From NCBI RefSeq assembly GCF_027922425.1, contig NZ_BSFQ01000005.1:186001-250000 (forward strand): a stretch of DNA of 64,000 bases. Reading direction: 5' to 3'. The notes under the pieces are model-generated. The model saw only the letters and a program-made list of their open reading frames with translations, was not told the DNA's origin and made no database searches. How positions within the stretch are numbered: position 1 is the stretch's first letter; each line of letters opens with the position of its first letter. This DNA comes from Pseudonocardia halophobica. Lineage in GTDB: Bacteria > Actinomycetota > Actinomycetes > Mycobacteriales > Pseudonocardiaceae. Shown here piece after piece: positions 1-8,147 of the stretch. A program made the position numbers and the translations under genes.

Positions 1-43
1 GCGGGACCGGGAGGCCCGCGGTGAGCGGGCCAGGCGCCCAGAG

Positions 44-114
44 TGTCGACATTGATGGCGCGAGTGTCAAGGATTCACGGGGGATAGGCGCCCTGCTCTG
101 TCATACTGTCGACA
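44..114. promoter_or_regulatory. Paired TGTCGACA palindromes upstream of GntR gene
   Basis: The 8-bp palindrome TGTCGACA occurs at 44-51 and again at 107-114. The two copies share flanks (AGTGTCGACA on one strand of each) and their centres are 63 bp apart, close to six helical turns. The second copy ends 27 bp before the GntR start codon. GntR-family regulators usually bind short palindromes near their own promoter, so this is a plausible autoregulatory operator pair. Binding is inferred. Confidence 0.5.
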
Positions 115-141
115 CTAGAGGTTCGACCGGAGGTGATCGTC

Positions 142-891
142 ATGGGCGCTAGCATCACGGCCGTGGGCGAGGACGCGAGGGGCGCGACGGCGCCGGACCC
201 GACGGCGATGCTCGCCACCCTGCTCGGGCTCGCCGAGCCGGACTCCCTGGTCAGCAGGCTGACCCTGCAGCTGGCGCGGGACATCATCGAGGGTCGGGTG
301 GAGCCCGGCGAGACCGTGAACTCCCTGGAGCTGTCGAAGCGGTTCGACACCTCCCGCACGCCCGTGCGGGAGGCGTTGTTCGCTCTCGAGCGGGAGGGGC
401 TGCTCGAGATCCAGGCGCGGCGCCGCCCGCGCGTGGTCGCCCGGTCCGCCCGACAGGTCGCGGAGATCTACGGGCTGCGAGCGGAGCTTCACGCCCTGCT
501 GGCGCAGGCGGTGGCCGCGCGCATCGACCCGGCGGGCCTCGACCAGATCCGCGGGGACCTCGCTGCGCTGCGCGCGGCGGTGGAGTCCGCGGACGTCGAC
601 GCGTACTTCTGGCGCAACGTCGCCTTCCACAACCGTGTCGCGGTGCTGGCGGACAACTCGACGACCAAGCGCATGCTCGACAGCCTCGGCCTGCAGGTGC
701 TGCGCCTGCGACACCTCACCATGTCACTGCCGGGCCGGATGCAGGTCGGCCTGCACGACCACGAGCGGCTCGTCCTGGCATTCGAGCAGGGCGACGTCGG
801 GCTCGCGGGGGCCCTGAGCCGCTCGTTGGTGCTCAACGCGCTGCGCACCCTGCAGGCACTGCCCGCCAAGGACTTCGCGAGCGGCTACTGA
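142..891 (+). CDS. GntR-family (FCD/FadR subfamily) transcriptional regulator
   Basis: Predicted 249-aa DNA-binding regulator. A winged helix-turn-helix lies at about residues 35-95 (SLVSRLTLQLARDII followed by TSRTPVREALFALEREGLL). It is followed by an all-helical FCD ligand domain with conserved Asp/Arg/His-rich helices (RAELHAL, FHNRVA, HDHERLVLAFEQGD). ATG 142 is chosen over GTG 133 because the GGAGG Shine-Dalgarno sequence (129-133) then sits 8 bases upstream. It precedes a LysR gene and a catabolic operon on the same strand. FCD regulators typically repress such operons and release DNA on binding an organic-acid inducer. The inducer is unknown. Confidence 0.9.
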   Translation: MGASITAVGEDARGATAPDPTAMLATLLGLAEPDSLVSRLTLQLARDIIEGRVEPGETVNSLELSKRFDTSRTPVREALFALEREGLLEIQARRRPRVVARSARQVAEIYGLRAELHALLAQAVAARIDPAGLDQIRGDLAALRAAVESADVDAYFWRNVAFHNRVAVLADNSTTKRMLDSLGLQVLRLRHLTMSLPGRMQVGLHDHERLVLAFEQGDVGLAGALSRSLVLNALRTLQALPAKDFASGY

Positions 892-915
892 CCCGTGCCC
901 GGGTTAGGGTCGGGC

Positions 916-1845
916 GTGGAACTGGCGCAGCTGAGGGTGTTCCTCGTCGTGGCCGACGAGCTGCACTTCAGCCGGGCCGCGCAGCGGCTGCACACCGCCC
1001 AGCCCCCGGTGAGCCGGACGATCTCCCAGCTGGAGCGTGCGATCGGCACCCCGCTGTTCGAGCGCACCACCCGCAGCGTGCGGCTGACCCCCGCGGGCCG
1101 CGCTCTGCTGCCCGTGGCCCGGGACATCGTGCGGCGCGCGGACCAGGCAGGGGCGATCGCACTCTCCGCGGTCGCGGGAGACGTCGGCACCGTGGCGATC
1201 GCGTTCGCCGGGGCGTCCACACACTCGCTCGTGGGCGCGCTGACGCGAGAGCTCCGGCGCCGGCACCCGGGTATCGTGCCGACCCTGCTCAGCCAGAACT
1301 TCGCCCTGCCCGCCATCGACCTGCTGCTGCGCCACGAGGCGGACATCGTGCTGGCCCGGTGGGAGGGCGCGGTCACGGGCGTGGAGTCGCGTGTGGTGCA
1401 GACCGAGGACCTCGTGCTGGCGGTGTCGGTCGACGACCCGTTGGCCGCGTCGGACTCGGTCGGCTTCGACGTCCTGGCGGGCCGGGCCTTCGTCACGTTG
1501 GAGCCGCAGGACGGCTCGGTCCTGCACGACCGGCTGTACCGGCTCTGCCGGGCGTCCGGCTTCGCCCCGCACACGGTGCAGACCGCGCCCGACACCTGGA
1601 CCGCGCTGGCCCTCGTCGCGGCCGGCATCGGCTGCATGCTCACCGTGAGCTCGGTGCGGGACAACGTCACGGACCCCCACGTCCGGTTCCTCCCCGTCCG
1701 CGACCGCGCAGAGCCCATCCACCTGCGGATGGCGTGGCTGCCCGACAGCCCCAACCCGGCGCTGTCCCGCGTGCTCGACGTGGCCGACGCGGCCTGGCCA
1801 CGGACCATTGATGACCAGAGAGGTATCAGTAAGGCCGATAATTGA
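916..1845 (+). CDS. LysR-family transcriptional regulator
   Basis: Predicted 309-aa LysR regulator. The N-terminal winged HTH (LAQLRVFLVVADELHFSRAA, then QPPVSRTISQLE) is followed by a periplasmic-binding-protein-like effector domain. GTG 916 is preferred because translation then opens as V-E-L-A-Q-L-R, the usual LysR N-terminus; GTG 895 would add seven residues. It lies 24 bases after the GntR stop. It probably controls the downstream catabolic genes together with GntR, but here it is co-directional rather than divergent. An ATTGATA-like sequence just after its stop codon (about 1830-1850) may be a binding site for it or for the related regulator at 12126-13043. Confidence 0.9.
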   Translation: MELAQLRVFLVVADELHFSRAAQRLHTAQPPVSRTISQLERAIGTPLFERTTRSVRLTPAGRALLPVARDIVRRADQAGAIALSAVAGDVGTVAIAFAGASTHSLVGALTRELRRRHPGIVPTLLSQNFALPAIDLLLRHEADIVLARWEGAVTGVESRVVQTEDLVLAVSVDDPLAASDSVGFDVLAGRAFVTLEPQDGSVLHDRLYRLCRASGFAPHTVQTAPDTWTALALVAAGIGCMLTVSSVRDNVTDPHVRFLPVRDRAEPIHLRMAWLPDSPNPALSRVLDVADAAWPRTIDDQRGISKADN

Positions 1846-1980
1846 TATTTCCCTGCCATAGGTCCGCCGGGTGAGGATCGGTCCCACGTTCACGGTCGAG
1901 CGAACCCGAGGAGCTGCCCACGATGTCATCGCCCGCTCGTTGCGCGCCGTTCGGCGCGGTCTCCGTCCCGCCCGGGGGTT

Positions 1981-2550
1981 GTGAGGTGGCTCGTGCGCCG
2001 CGCTGAGTCCCGTCCCGTCCGCCTCGCCCCCGTCGCGGTCGAGGACCGTACCGAGCGGATGCGGGAGCTGCTGGCCCGCGCCACGAGGTCGCGGCCGCGC
2101 GAGGTCAACATCTACTCCACCCTGGTCCGGCGTCCGGAGCTGTTCGGCAAGTGGCTCGACCTGGCCCACGCGCTGCTCTTCGACGGCACGCTGTCCGCGC
2201 GGGACCGCGAGCTCCTCGTCCTCCGGACGGCGTGGAACTGCGAGTCCGAGTACGAGTGGGCCCAGCACGTCGGCTTCGCGCGGCGGGGCGGGATCACCGA
2301 GGACGAGATCGACGCGGTCCGCCGCGGTCCCCACGACGCCGTCTGGGACGAGCGCTCGGCCCTGCTGCTGGCCGCGGCCGACCAGGTGCACGACCGCGCC
2401 ACGATGGACGACGCCGTCTGGGACGGCCTGGGCAAACACTTCGACGACGACCTGCGGTACGAGATCGTCATGGTGGTCGGCATCTACCACATGGTGGCGA
2501 TGATGCTGAACACGTTCGGCGTCCAGCTGGACCCCGAGCTCCCCCGCTGA
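1981..2550 (+). CDS. Carboxymuconolactone decarboxylase (AhpD-like) family protein
   Basis: 189-aa all-helical CMD-family protein. The family includes gamma-carboxymuconolactone decarboxylases and AhpD-like peroxidase partners. The core motif NCESEYEWAQHV shows Cys, the E-Y-E-W run and His. It has a single Cys rather than the CxxC of redox-active AhpD, so a hydrolytic or decarboxylase-like role is more likely than disulfide chemistry. Start GTG 1981 is uncertain; GTG 1993 is an alternative. It stands first in the operon ahead of the permease. The exact substrate cannot be read from the sequence. Confidence 0.8.
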   Translation: MRWLVRRAESRPVRLAPVAVEDRTERMRELLARATRSRPREVNIYSTLVRRPELFGKWLDLAHALLFDGTLSARDRELLVLRTAWNCESEYEWAQHVGFARRGGITEDEIDAVRRGPHDAVWDERSALLLAAADQVHDRATMDDAVWDGLGKHFDDDLRYEIVMVVGIYHMVAMMLNTFGVQLDPELPR

Positions 2551-2564
2551 ACCTCCGCACGGGT

Positions 2565-2582
2565 CCCGGCCGCTCGGCCGGG
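2565..2582 (+). terminator. GC-rich hairpin between CMD gene and permease
   Basis: A perfect 7-bp stem (CCCGGCC / GGCCGGG) with loop GCTC, followed by TTGT, lies 15 bases after the CMD stop. It could attenuate or terminate transcription before the permease gene. The T-run is short. Confidence 0.35.
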
Positions 2583-2644
2583 GTTGTCAGAGCTGCCGAC
2601 CCGGCGCCCCGTCGACGTGGCGCCGACCTGCGAAAAGAGTGATC

Positions 2645-3985
2645 ATGTCCCGTCAGAGTCAGGCGCAGAGAGCCGGCTGGGCCGCGTTCTTCGGCACGGC
2701 CGTCGAGTGGTACGACTTCTTCATCTTCGGTACCGCGTCCGCGCTGGTGCTGGGAGACCTGTTCTTCCCCACCGTCGACCCCGCCGCGGGCACGCTGCTG
2801 GCGTTCGCGACCTTCGGCGCGGGCTACCTCGCCCGCCCGCTCGGCGGGATCGTGTTCGGTCACCTCGGTGACCGGGTGGGCCGCAAGAAGTCGCTGATCA
2901 TCACGTTGCTCATGATGGGTGTGGTCACCGTCGCCATCGGCGCGCTGCCCACGTACGCGACGATCGGCATCGCCGCCCCGGTCATCCTCGTCGTCCTGCG
3001 GCTGATCCAGGGCATCGCGGTCGGCGGCGAGTGGGGCGGGGCGGTGCTGATCGCGTCCGAGCACGCGGGCAAGCGCAGTCGGGTGGCTGCGGGCGCCTGG
3101 GCGCAGCAGGGCGCACCCGCGGGCAACCTGCTGGCCTCCCTGGCCTTCCTGCTCGTGAGCGGGCTGCCCGACGACCAGTTCACGAGCTGGGGCTGGCGGC
3201 TGCCCTTCCTGTTCTCCGCGGTACTGATCGTCATCGGGCTGGTGATCCGCTCGCGCATCGAGGAGCCGCCGGAGGTGCTCGCGGCGATCCGGGCGAACCA
3301 CTCGACGCGGCTCCCCCTGGTCGAGGTGCTGCGCACGGCGCCGACGATCGTGCTCGTCGCGCTGTGCGTCGGAGCCGTCTCGGCATCGTTCGGCACCTTC
3401 TTCAAGGTGCTCGGCCTCGACTTCGCCACCGGTGAGGTGGGCATCGACCGACAGGGCTTCCTGCTGGCGCTGACCCTGATGTCGCTGTTCCAGCTCCTGT
3501 TCCAGCCCTTCGCGGCGCTGGCGGCGGTGCGGTTCGAGCCGATCCGGGTCCTCGTCGTGGCGCTCGTCGCGAGCATCCCCCTGATCCCGGTCTCGTGGCT
3601 GCTCATCCAGACGGGCAGCGTCACGCTGTCGACGATCGGCATGATCGTGTCGCTCGCCCCCATCTGCTGGCTGTTCGGCCTGCTCGGCGGGTTCCTCGCC
3701 GAGGCCTTCCCGACCCGCATCCGCTACACCGCGATCTCACTGGCCTACCAGATCAACACCCTCGTCTTCGTCGCCCCGCTGCCGCTCGTCGGCGGAGCGC
3801 TGTTGGACGCGTCCGGCTCGGTGTGGTCGGTCATCGGGCTGCAGCTCGCGTTCGCGGTCGTCTCGCTGCTGTCGACGCTGTGGATCGCCCGGCGGACCGG
3901 GGCCGGGCACCGCGCTCCGGACACCTCCGTCGACGCCGCCGACCCCACCACCCCCGCCGCCGTGGCCGACGGGCCCGAGCGCTGA
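2645..3985 (+). CDS. MFS transporter, metabolite:H+ symporter (MHS) type
   Basis: 446-aa, about 12-TM permease of the major facilitator superfamily. The opening GTAVEWYDFFIFGTASALVLG and the loop GDRVGRKKSLIITLL match the MHS group (alpha-ketoglutarate, shikimate and proline/betaine permeases). A second conserved feature is LRLIQGIAVGGEWGGAVL. ATG 2645 has an AAAAGAG ribosome-binding sequence just upstream; GTG 2639 is an alternative. It probably imports the organic acid degraded by the enzymes at 4018-10492. The proline/Asp-rich C-terminal tail is cytoplasmic. Confidence 0.9.
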   Translation: MSRQSQAQRAGWAAFFGTAVEWYDFFIFGTASALVLGDLFFPTVDPAAGTLLAFATFGAGYLARPLGGIVFGHLGDRVGRKKSLIITLLMMGVVTVAIGALPTYATIGIAAPVILVVLRLIQGIAVGGEWGGAVLIASEHAGKRSRVAAGAWAQQGAPAGNLLASLAFLLVSGLPDDQFTSWGWRLPFLFSAVLIVIGLVIRSRIEEPPEVLAAIRANHSTRLPLVEVLRTAPTIVLVALCVGAVSASFGTFFKVLGLDFATGEVGIDRQGFLLALTLMSLFQLLFQPFAALAAVRFEPIRVLVVALVASIPLIPVSWLLIQTGSVTLSTIGMIVSLAPICWLFGLLGGFLAEAFPTRIRYTAISLAYQINTLVFVAPLPLVGGALLDASGSVWSVIGLQLAFAVVSLLSTLWIARRTGAGHRAPDTSVDAADPTTPAAVADGPER

Positions 3986-4017
3986 CCCGGCCCGCGGGCC
4001 GCACGAGAGGACACTTC

Positions 4018-5778
4018 ATGACCATCGTCAACGGTGGCGAGCTCGCCGCCGCCGCGCTGCGGACCAACGACGTGGACGTCGTGTTCGCCCTGCACGGCGG
4101 ACACCTGGACTCGCTGTTGTTCGGCCTCCTCGACGAGAAGATCCGGATCGTCGACGTCCGGCACGAGGCCGCGGCCGTGCACGCCGCCGACGGGTACGCG
4201 CGGTCGACCGGCAGGCTCGGCGTCTCCGTCGTCACGTCCGGGCCCGGCGTGACCAACGCGGTGACCGGCGTGGCCGTGGCCGAGGTGGACAGCAGCCCGC
4301 AGCTGGTCATCGCCGGCGCGCCGCCGCTGCGCGACGAGGGGAGGTACGTGCTGCAGGGCGGCGTCGACCAGGTCGCGCTGATGACCCCGATCACGAAGGC
4401 CGCGCTGCGGGTCTCCGACGTGGACCGCATCCCGGAGTTCGTCGACCGCGCCGTCCGGATCGCGACCCGCGGCCGCCCCGGCCCGGTCTTCCTGGAGATC
4501 CCGGTGGACGTCATGTTCGACCGGATCGCGGCCGACCGGGTACCGGTCTTCCCCGGGGTGCGCAGGCCGGAGAGCGGGGCCCCCACGGCGGCGCAGGCCG
4601 CGGAGATCGCCGAGGCGCTCGAGCGGGCCGCCCGACCGGTCGTCCTCGCGGGCCACGGTCTGCTGTTCGACGCGGCGGACGCGGCCGTCGCCCGGCTGGC
4701 CGAGCAGTTCTCGGTGCCGGTCTACGGCAACAGCCGCGCACGCGGTGTGCTGCCCTACGACCACCCGCTCAACTGCGGCAACGTCGCGGGTCTCGGCGGG
4801 GTCGGAGCGCAACCCGACCTCGTGCTGGTCCTGGGCGCGCGGACCTCGCAGATGACCGTGGGCAGGCGCGGGGCGGGCGTGCTCGGTCCGGACACGCGGA
4901 TCATCCAGGTGGACGCGAACCCCGAGGAGGCGGGCCGCAACGTACCCGTCGACGTCGCGTTCACCGGCAGCATCCGCGCCGTGGCCGAGGCGGTCTGCGA
5001 GACGGGCCGGACGGTGCCGGCGGACCGACGCGGGGACTGGGTGGCGCGCACCAAGAAGACCCTGTACTCGCTGGCCCCGTTCGAGGCCGAGGCCACCGAG
5101 CACGAGGCGACCCGGGGGGACCGGGGCATCCACCCGTACTGGTTCGGCCGGGCCGTCGCGGACAACGTGGCCGAGGACGCGATCATCGTCGGGGACGGCA
5201 GCGAGGCCTACCACTGGGTCGAGCCGATCGCGCGGACCGCGGCGCTCGGCCGCTGGCAGGGCCACGGCTACTTCGGGTGCCTCGGCATCGGCAGCCCGTT
5301 CGCGATCGGCGCTCAGGTCGCCCACCCCGGCGTCCAGGTCGTCCAGGTCGTCGGCGACGGCTCGGTGGGTTTCAACGTGCAGGAGTTCGACACGATGGTG
5401 CGGCACGGCCTGCCGGTCGTCACGTTCGTGAACAGCAACTGCGCCTGGGGCATCTCGGCGCACAGCCAGGACGCGCTCGCCGGGCGGCGGGTGGTCTCGG
5501 ACCTGCCGCTGACGAACTTCCACGAGGTCATGCGAGCCTTCGGCGGGTACGGCGAGCTGGTCACCGAGACCGCCGAGCTCGGCCCCGCGTTCCGTCGGGC
5601 CGTCGAGTCGGGGCTGCCCGCGTGCCTCAACGTCGTGACCGACCCGGAGGTCGTCTCGCCCCGGGTCCGGCTGACCAACGCGGCGATGGCCACCAGTGTC
5701 GGTCTGCGCCCCGAGGACCGGGACGCACCGGAGGGCAGGCCGATCGCGGTGCCCTACTACGAGCCGCTGGAGCGCTGA
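4018..5778 (+). CDS. Thiamine-diphosphate-dependent lyase/decarboxylase (acetolactate synthase-like)
   Basis: 586-aa enzyme with the three-domain ThDP fold. The N-terminal pyrimidine-binding domain carries the cofactor-activating Glu50 (VRHEAAAVHAADGYAR), then the central TPP_enzyme_M domain. The C-terminal pyrophosphate domain has the metal motif GDGS near residues 446-449 and Asn near 472-474 (VNSNCAWG). A GAGAGGA ribosome site precedes ATG 4018. Relatives include acetolactate synthase, benzaldehyde lyase, oxalyl-CoA and 2-hydroxyacyl-CoA lyases and cyclohexane-1,2-dione hydrolase. With an acyl-CoA dehydrogenase and a CoA-transferase in the same operon, C-C cleavage of an acyl-CoA or a diketone is plausible. 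The precise reaction is not determined. Confidence 0.85.
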   Translation: MTIVNGGELAAAALRTNDVDVVFALHGGHLDSLLFGLLDEKIRIVDVRHEAAAVHAADGYARSTGRLGVSVVTSGPGVTNAVTGVAVAEVDSSPQLVIAGAPPLRDEGRYVLQGGVDQVALMTPITKAALRVSDVDRIPEFVDRAVRIATRGRPGPVFLEIPVDVMFDRIAADRVPVFPGVRRPESGAPTAAQAAEIAEALERAARPVVLAGHGLLFDAADAAVARLAEQFSVPVYGNSRARGVLPYDHPLNCGNVAGLGGVGAQPDLVLVLGARTSQMTVGRRGAGVLGPDTRIIQVDANPEEAGRNVPVDVAFTGSIRAVAEAVCETGRTVPADRRGDWVARTKKTLYSLAPFEAEATEHEATRGDRGIHPYWFGRAVADNVAEDAIIVGDGSEAYHWVEPIARTAALGRWQGHGYFGCLGIGSPFAIGAQVAHPGVQVVQVVGDGSVGFNVQEFDTMVRHGLPVVTFVNSNCAWGISAHSQDALAGRRVVSDLPLTNFHEVMRAFGGYGELVTETAELGPAFRRAVESGLPACLNVVTDPEVVSPRVRLTNAAMATSVGLRPEDRDAPEGRPIAVPYYEPLER

Positions 5779-5811
5779 CCGCAGAATGCGGTTCGAGGAG
5801 AGGAGGAGCCG

Positions 5812-6360
5812 GTGAGCAGGTTCCTGGGCGAGGTGCGGCAGGTCGGCTACGTCGTGCCGGACATCGAGGCGTCCATGCGGCACTGGTCGGTGAACCTGGG
5901 GGTCGGCCCGTGGTTCTACAAGTACGACATCGGCCTGACCGAGTTCACCTACTACGGCAGGCCCGTGACCCCGCCGGTGGTGTCCATCGCGATCGCCAAC
6001 TCGGGGCCGTTCCAGGTCGAGTTGGTCCAGCCGCGCGACGACGCGCCGTCGGCCTGGGCCGACTCGCTGCGGGCCGGGCCCGGCCCGCAGCACGTCGCGT
6101 TCTGGCACGACGACGTGACGGTGCTGCGGGACCGCCTGCTCGACCGCGGGTACGTCGAGGCCCATGCGGGCCGGGCAGGCACCAGGGGTGGGTTCTCCTA
6201 CCTGGTCCACCCGCAGGACCAAGGCAACGTGATCGAGGTGTCGGAGACCGGCGGGGGGAAGGCCGAGTACTTCGCCCGCATCGCGGCGGCGTCCGTGGGC
6301 TGGGACGGCGCCGACCCGGTCCGCAGGCAGGACGTCACCCCGACGGTGCGTGGACGATGA
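5812..6360 (+). CDS. VOC-superfamily (glyoxalase/dioxygenase fold) protein
   Basis: 182-aa protein with paired beta-alpha-beta-beta-beta modules. Module one runs from VGYVVPDIEASMRHW, module two from PQHVAFWHDD to NVIEVSE. His/Glu metal ligands are plausible at PQHVAF and NVIEVSE, as in methylmalonyl-CoA epimerase and glyoxalase I relatives. GTG 5812 follows a strong GAGGAGAGGAGGAG ribosome site. Its stop overlaps the next start by 4 bases (ATGA at 6357-6360), so it is translationally coupled to the SDR. Epimerase or isomerase activity in the pathway is an inference. Confidence 0.8.
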   Translation: MSRFLGEVRQVGYVVPDIEASMRHWSVNLGVGPWFYKYDIGLTEFTYYGRPVTPPVVSIAIANSGPFQVELVQPRDDAPSAWADSLRAGPGPQHVAFWHDDVTVLRDRLLDRGYVEAHAGRAGTRGGFSYLVHPQDQGNVIEVSETGGGKAEYFARIAAASVGWDGADPVRRQDVTPTVRGR

Positions 6361-7211
6361 CCCCGGACGACCTGGGCCACCGCGCCCCGCGCCAGCTCGA
6401 GGGCCGGGTGGCCCTGGTGGTGGGCGCGGGCAACGCGGGCACGGGCATCGGCAACGGGCGGGCCACCGCGATCGCGTTCGCCCGCGAGGGCGCCGCCGTG
6501 GTGGTGTGCGCGGACCGCGACGCCGACGCCGCGGCGCACACCGCCGCGATGATCGCCGGCGAGGGGCACACCGCGGAGGCGGTCCGGCTCGACGTGACCG
6601 CCCAGCCCGAGGTGCGGGCCCTGGTGGAGCGGATCGTCAGCCACCACGGGCGACTGGACGTCCTCCACAACAACGTGGGCTTCGCCGCGCCCGGCGGGGT
6701 CGTCGACGTCGACCTCGACCGGTGGGACGCGGTCATGGACGCCAACCTCCGCGGGGCGCTGTTGACCATGCGCCACGCCATCCCGGTGATGGTCGCGGGC
6801 GGTGGTGGGTCGGTGGTCAACATCTCCTCGACCGCGGGCCTGCGCTACACCGGCGTACCGTACGCGGCGTACTACGCCAGCAAGGCGGCGTTGAGCCATC
6901 TCACCCGCACCACCGCCGTCGAGTTCGCCGCGCGGGGGGTGCGAATCAACTCGATCGCCCCGGGCATGATGCGCACACCGATGGTCGAACGGGGCACCAC
7001 GGTGGCGCGCTACGGCGGGGACACCGACGCGATGTGGGCGGACCGGAACCGGAAGGTGCCGATGGGGCGCCAGGGCACGCCCTGGGACGTCGCCGACGCC
7101 GCGGTGTTCCTGGCGGGTGACCGCTCGCGCTACGTCACGGGCATCGAGCTGGTCGTCGACGGCGGGGTCACCCTCGGATACGGTCTTCGTGACCACGAGG
7201 CGCGGACGTGA
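6357..7211 (+). CDS. Short-chain dehydrogenase/reductase with extended glycine motif
   Basis: 284-aa NAD(P)-dependent SDR. The cofactor loop is unusual: GAGNAGTGIGNGRA instead of the compact TGxxxGIG, giving a longer glycine-rich turn. The rest is classical: HNNVG after beta4, catalytic Ser in NISSTAG, and YYASK (Tyr and Lys of YxxxK). It is coupled to the VOC gene by an ATGA overlap. The same operon encodes a paralogue at 7281-8123 with a related GNGRA loop, so the two may act in sequence or as a heteromer on one substrate. Confidence 0.87.
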   Translation: MTPDDLGHRAPRQLEGRVALVVGAGNAGTGIGNGRATAIAFAREGAAVVVCADRDADAAAHTAAMIAGEGHTAEAVRLDVTAQPEVRALVERIVSHHGRLDVLHNNVGFAAPGGVVDVDLDRWDAVMDANLRGALLTMRHAIPVMVAGGGGSVVNISSTAGLRYTGVPYAAYYASKAALSHLTRTTAVEFAARGVRINSIAPGMMRTPMVERGTTVARYGGDTDAMWADRNRKVPMGRQGTPWDVADAAVFLAGDRSRYVTGIELVVDGGVTLGYGLRDHEART

Positions 7212-7280
7212 CCGCGCCGGCAGCACAGGAGCACCGCCGGTCGCGCCGCCGTCCGGGGTGGACACGGAGGTCCTCCGCCC

Positions 7281-8123
7281 ATGGCTGACGCCACGACCGA
7301 GCGCAACCCCCTGCCCGACACCTCGGCGGGCACCGCGCCCGGCCGGGGCCGGCTGCGCGGCAGGCGCGTGCTCGTCGTCGGTGGGGGACAGCAGGTGTTC
7401 GACGCCGCCACCGACCCGATCGGCAACGGCCGGGCCACCTCGCTGCTGTGTGCCCGGGAGGGTGCGGGCGTCGTCGTCGCCGACCGGCTGCTCGACAGCG
7501 CCGAGGCCACCGTGGACGCGGCGCGTGCCGACGCTCCGGCGGGCCCGGTCGCGGCCGTGCGGGCGGACGTCTGCGACCCCGGCGACATCGGCGCGATGGT
7601 GGACCGGGCGGCCGAGCTCCTCGGCGGGCTGGACGGCGTCGTCTACAACGTCGGCATCGGGGTCGGGGCACTCGACCTGGCCGGCGTCGACCCGGCGGAG
7701 TGGGACCGCACGTTCGCGGTGAACGTGCGTGGCGCGGCGCTGACCGCCCGGGCCGCCTTCCCCCGGATGACCTCAGGCGGCGCGATGGTGCTGCTCTCCT
7801 CGGTGGCCGCGGTGCGGCCGTCGAGCAGGCTTGTCGCCTACGGGGCCTCGAAGGCCGCGCTGGCGGGCCTGCAGCCGTACCTGGTCACCGAGGGTGCGGC
7901 CACCGGGATCCGGGTCAACACCGTGATGCCCGGGCTCGTCGACACCCCGAACGGACGGGCGGCGGGCGCGGGCAGGCCGGACCGGGCGGCCACGGCGATC
8001 CCGTTGGGACGCATGGCCACCGGCTGGGACATCGGCTACGCCGCGCTGTTCCTGCTGTCCGACGAGTCCGCCTACGTGACCGGCCAGACCCTGACCGTCG
8101 ACGGCGGTCGGACCAGCGTCTGA
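7281..8123 (+). CDS. Short-chain dehydrogenase/reductase, paralogue of upstream SDR
   Basis: 280-aa SDR. The glycine loop is further stretched (VVGGGQQVFDAATDPIGNGRA), keeping the GNGRA end seen in the neighbour. Catalytic residues are present: Ser in LLSSVAA and Tyr/Lys in YGASK. The C-terminal PGLVDTPNG and YVTGQTLTVDGG segments are typical. The usual NNAG is replaced by YNVGIG. Probably oxidises or reduces an alcohol/ketone intermediate in the operon. ATG 7281 is the only convincing start; it lies 70 bases after the previous stop. Confidence 0.87.
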   Translation: MADATTERNPLPDTSAGTAPGRGRLRGRRVLVVGGGQQVFDAATDPIGNGRATSLLCAREGAGVVVADRLLDSAEATVDAARADAPAGPVAAVRADVCDPGDIGAMVDRAAELLGGLDGVVYNVGIGVGALDLAGVDPAEWDRTFAVNVRGAALTARAAFPRMTSGGAMVLLSSVAAVRPSSRLVAYGASKAALAGLQPYLVTEGAATGIRVNTVMPGLVDTPNGRAAGAGRPDRAATAIPLGRMATGWDIGYAALFLLSDESAYVTGQTLTVDGGRTSV

Positions 8124-8147
8124 GCGCGGTCCGCACGAGAGGAAGAC

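Noticed and set aside
2151..2642. Plus-strand Arg/Pro-rich ORF within the CMD gene region
   Set aside because: Typical high-GC shadow frame of the CMD gene.
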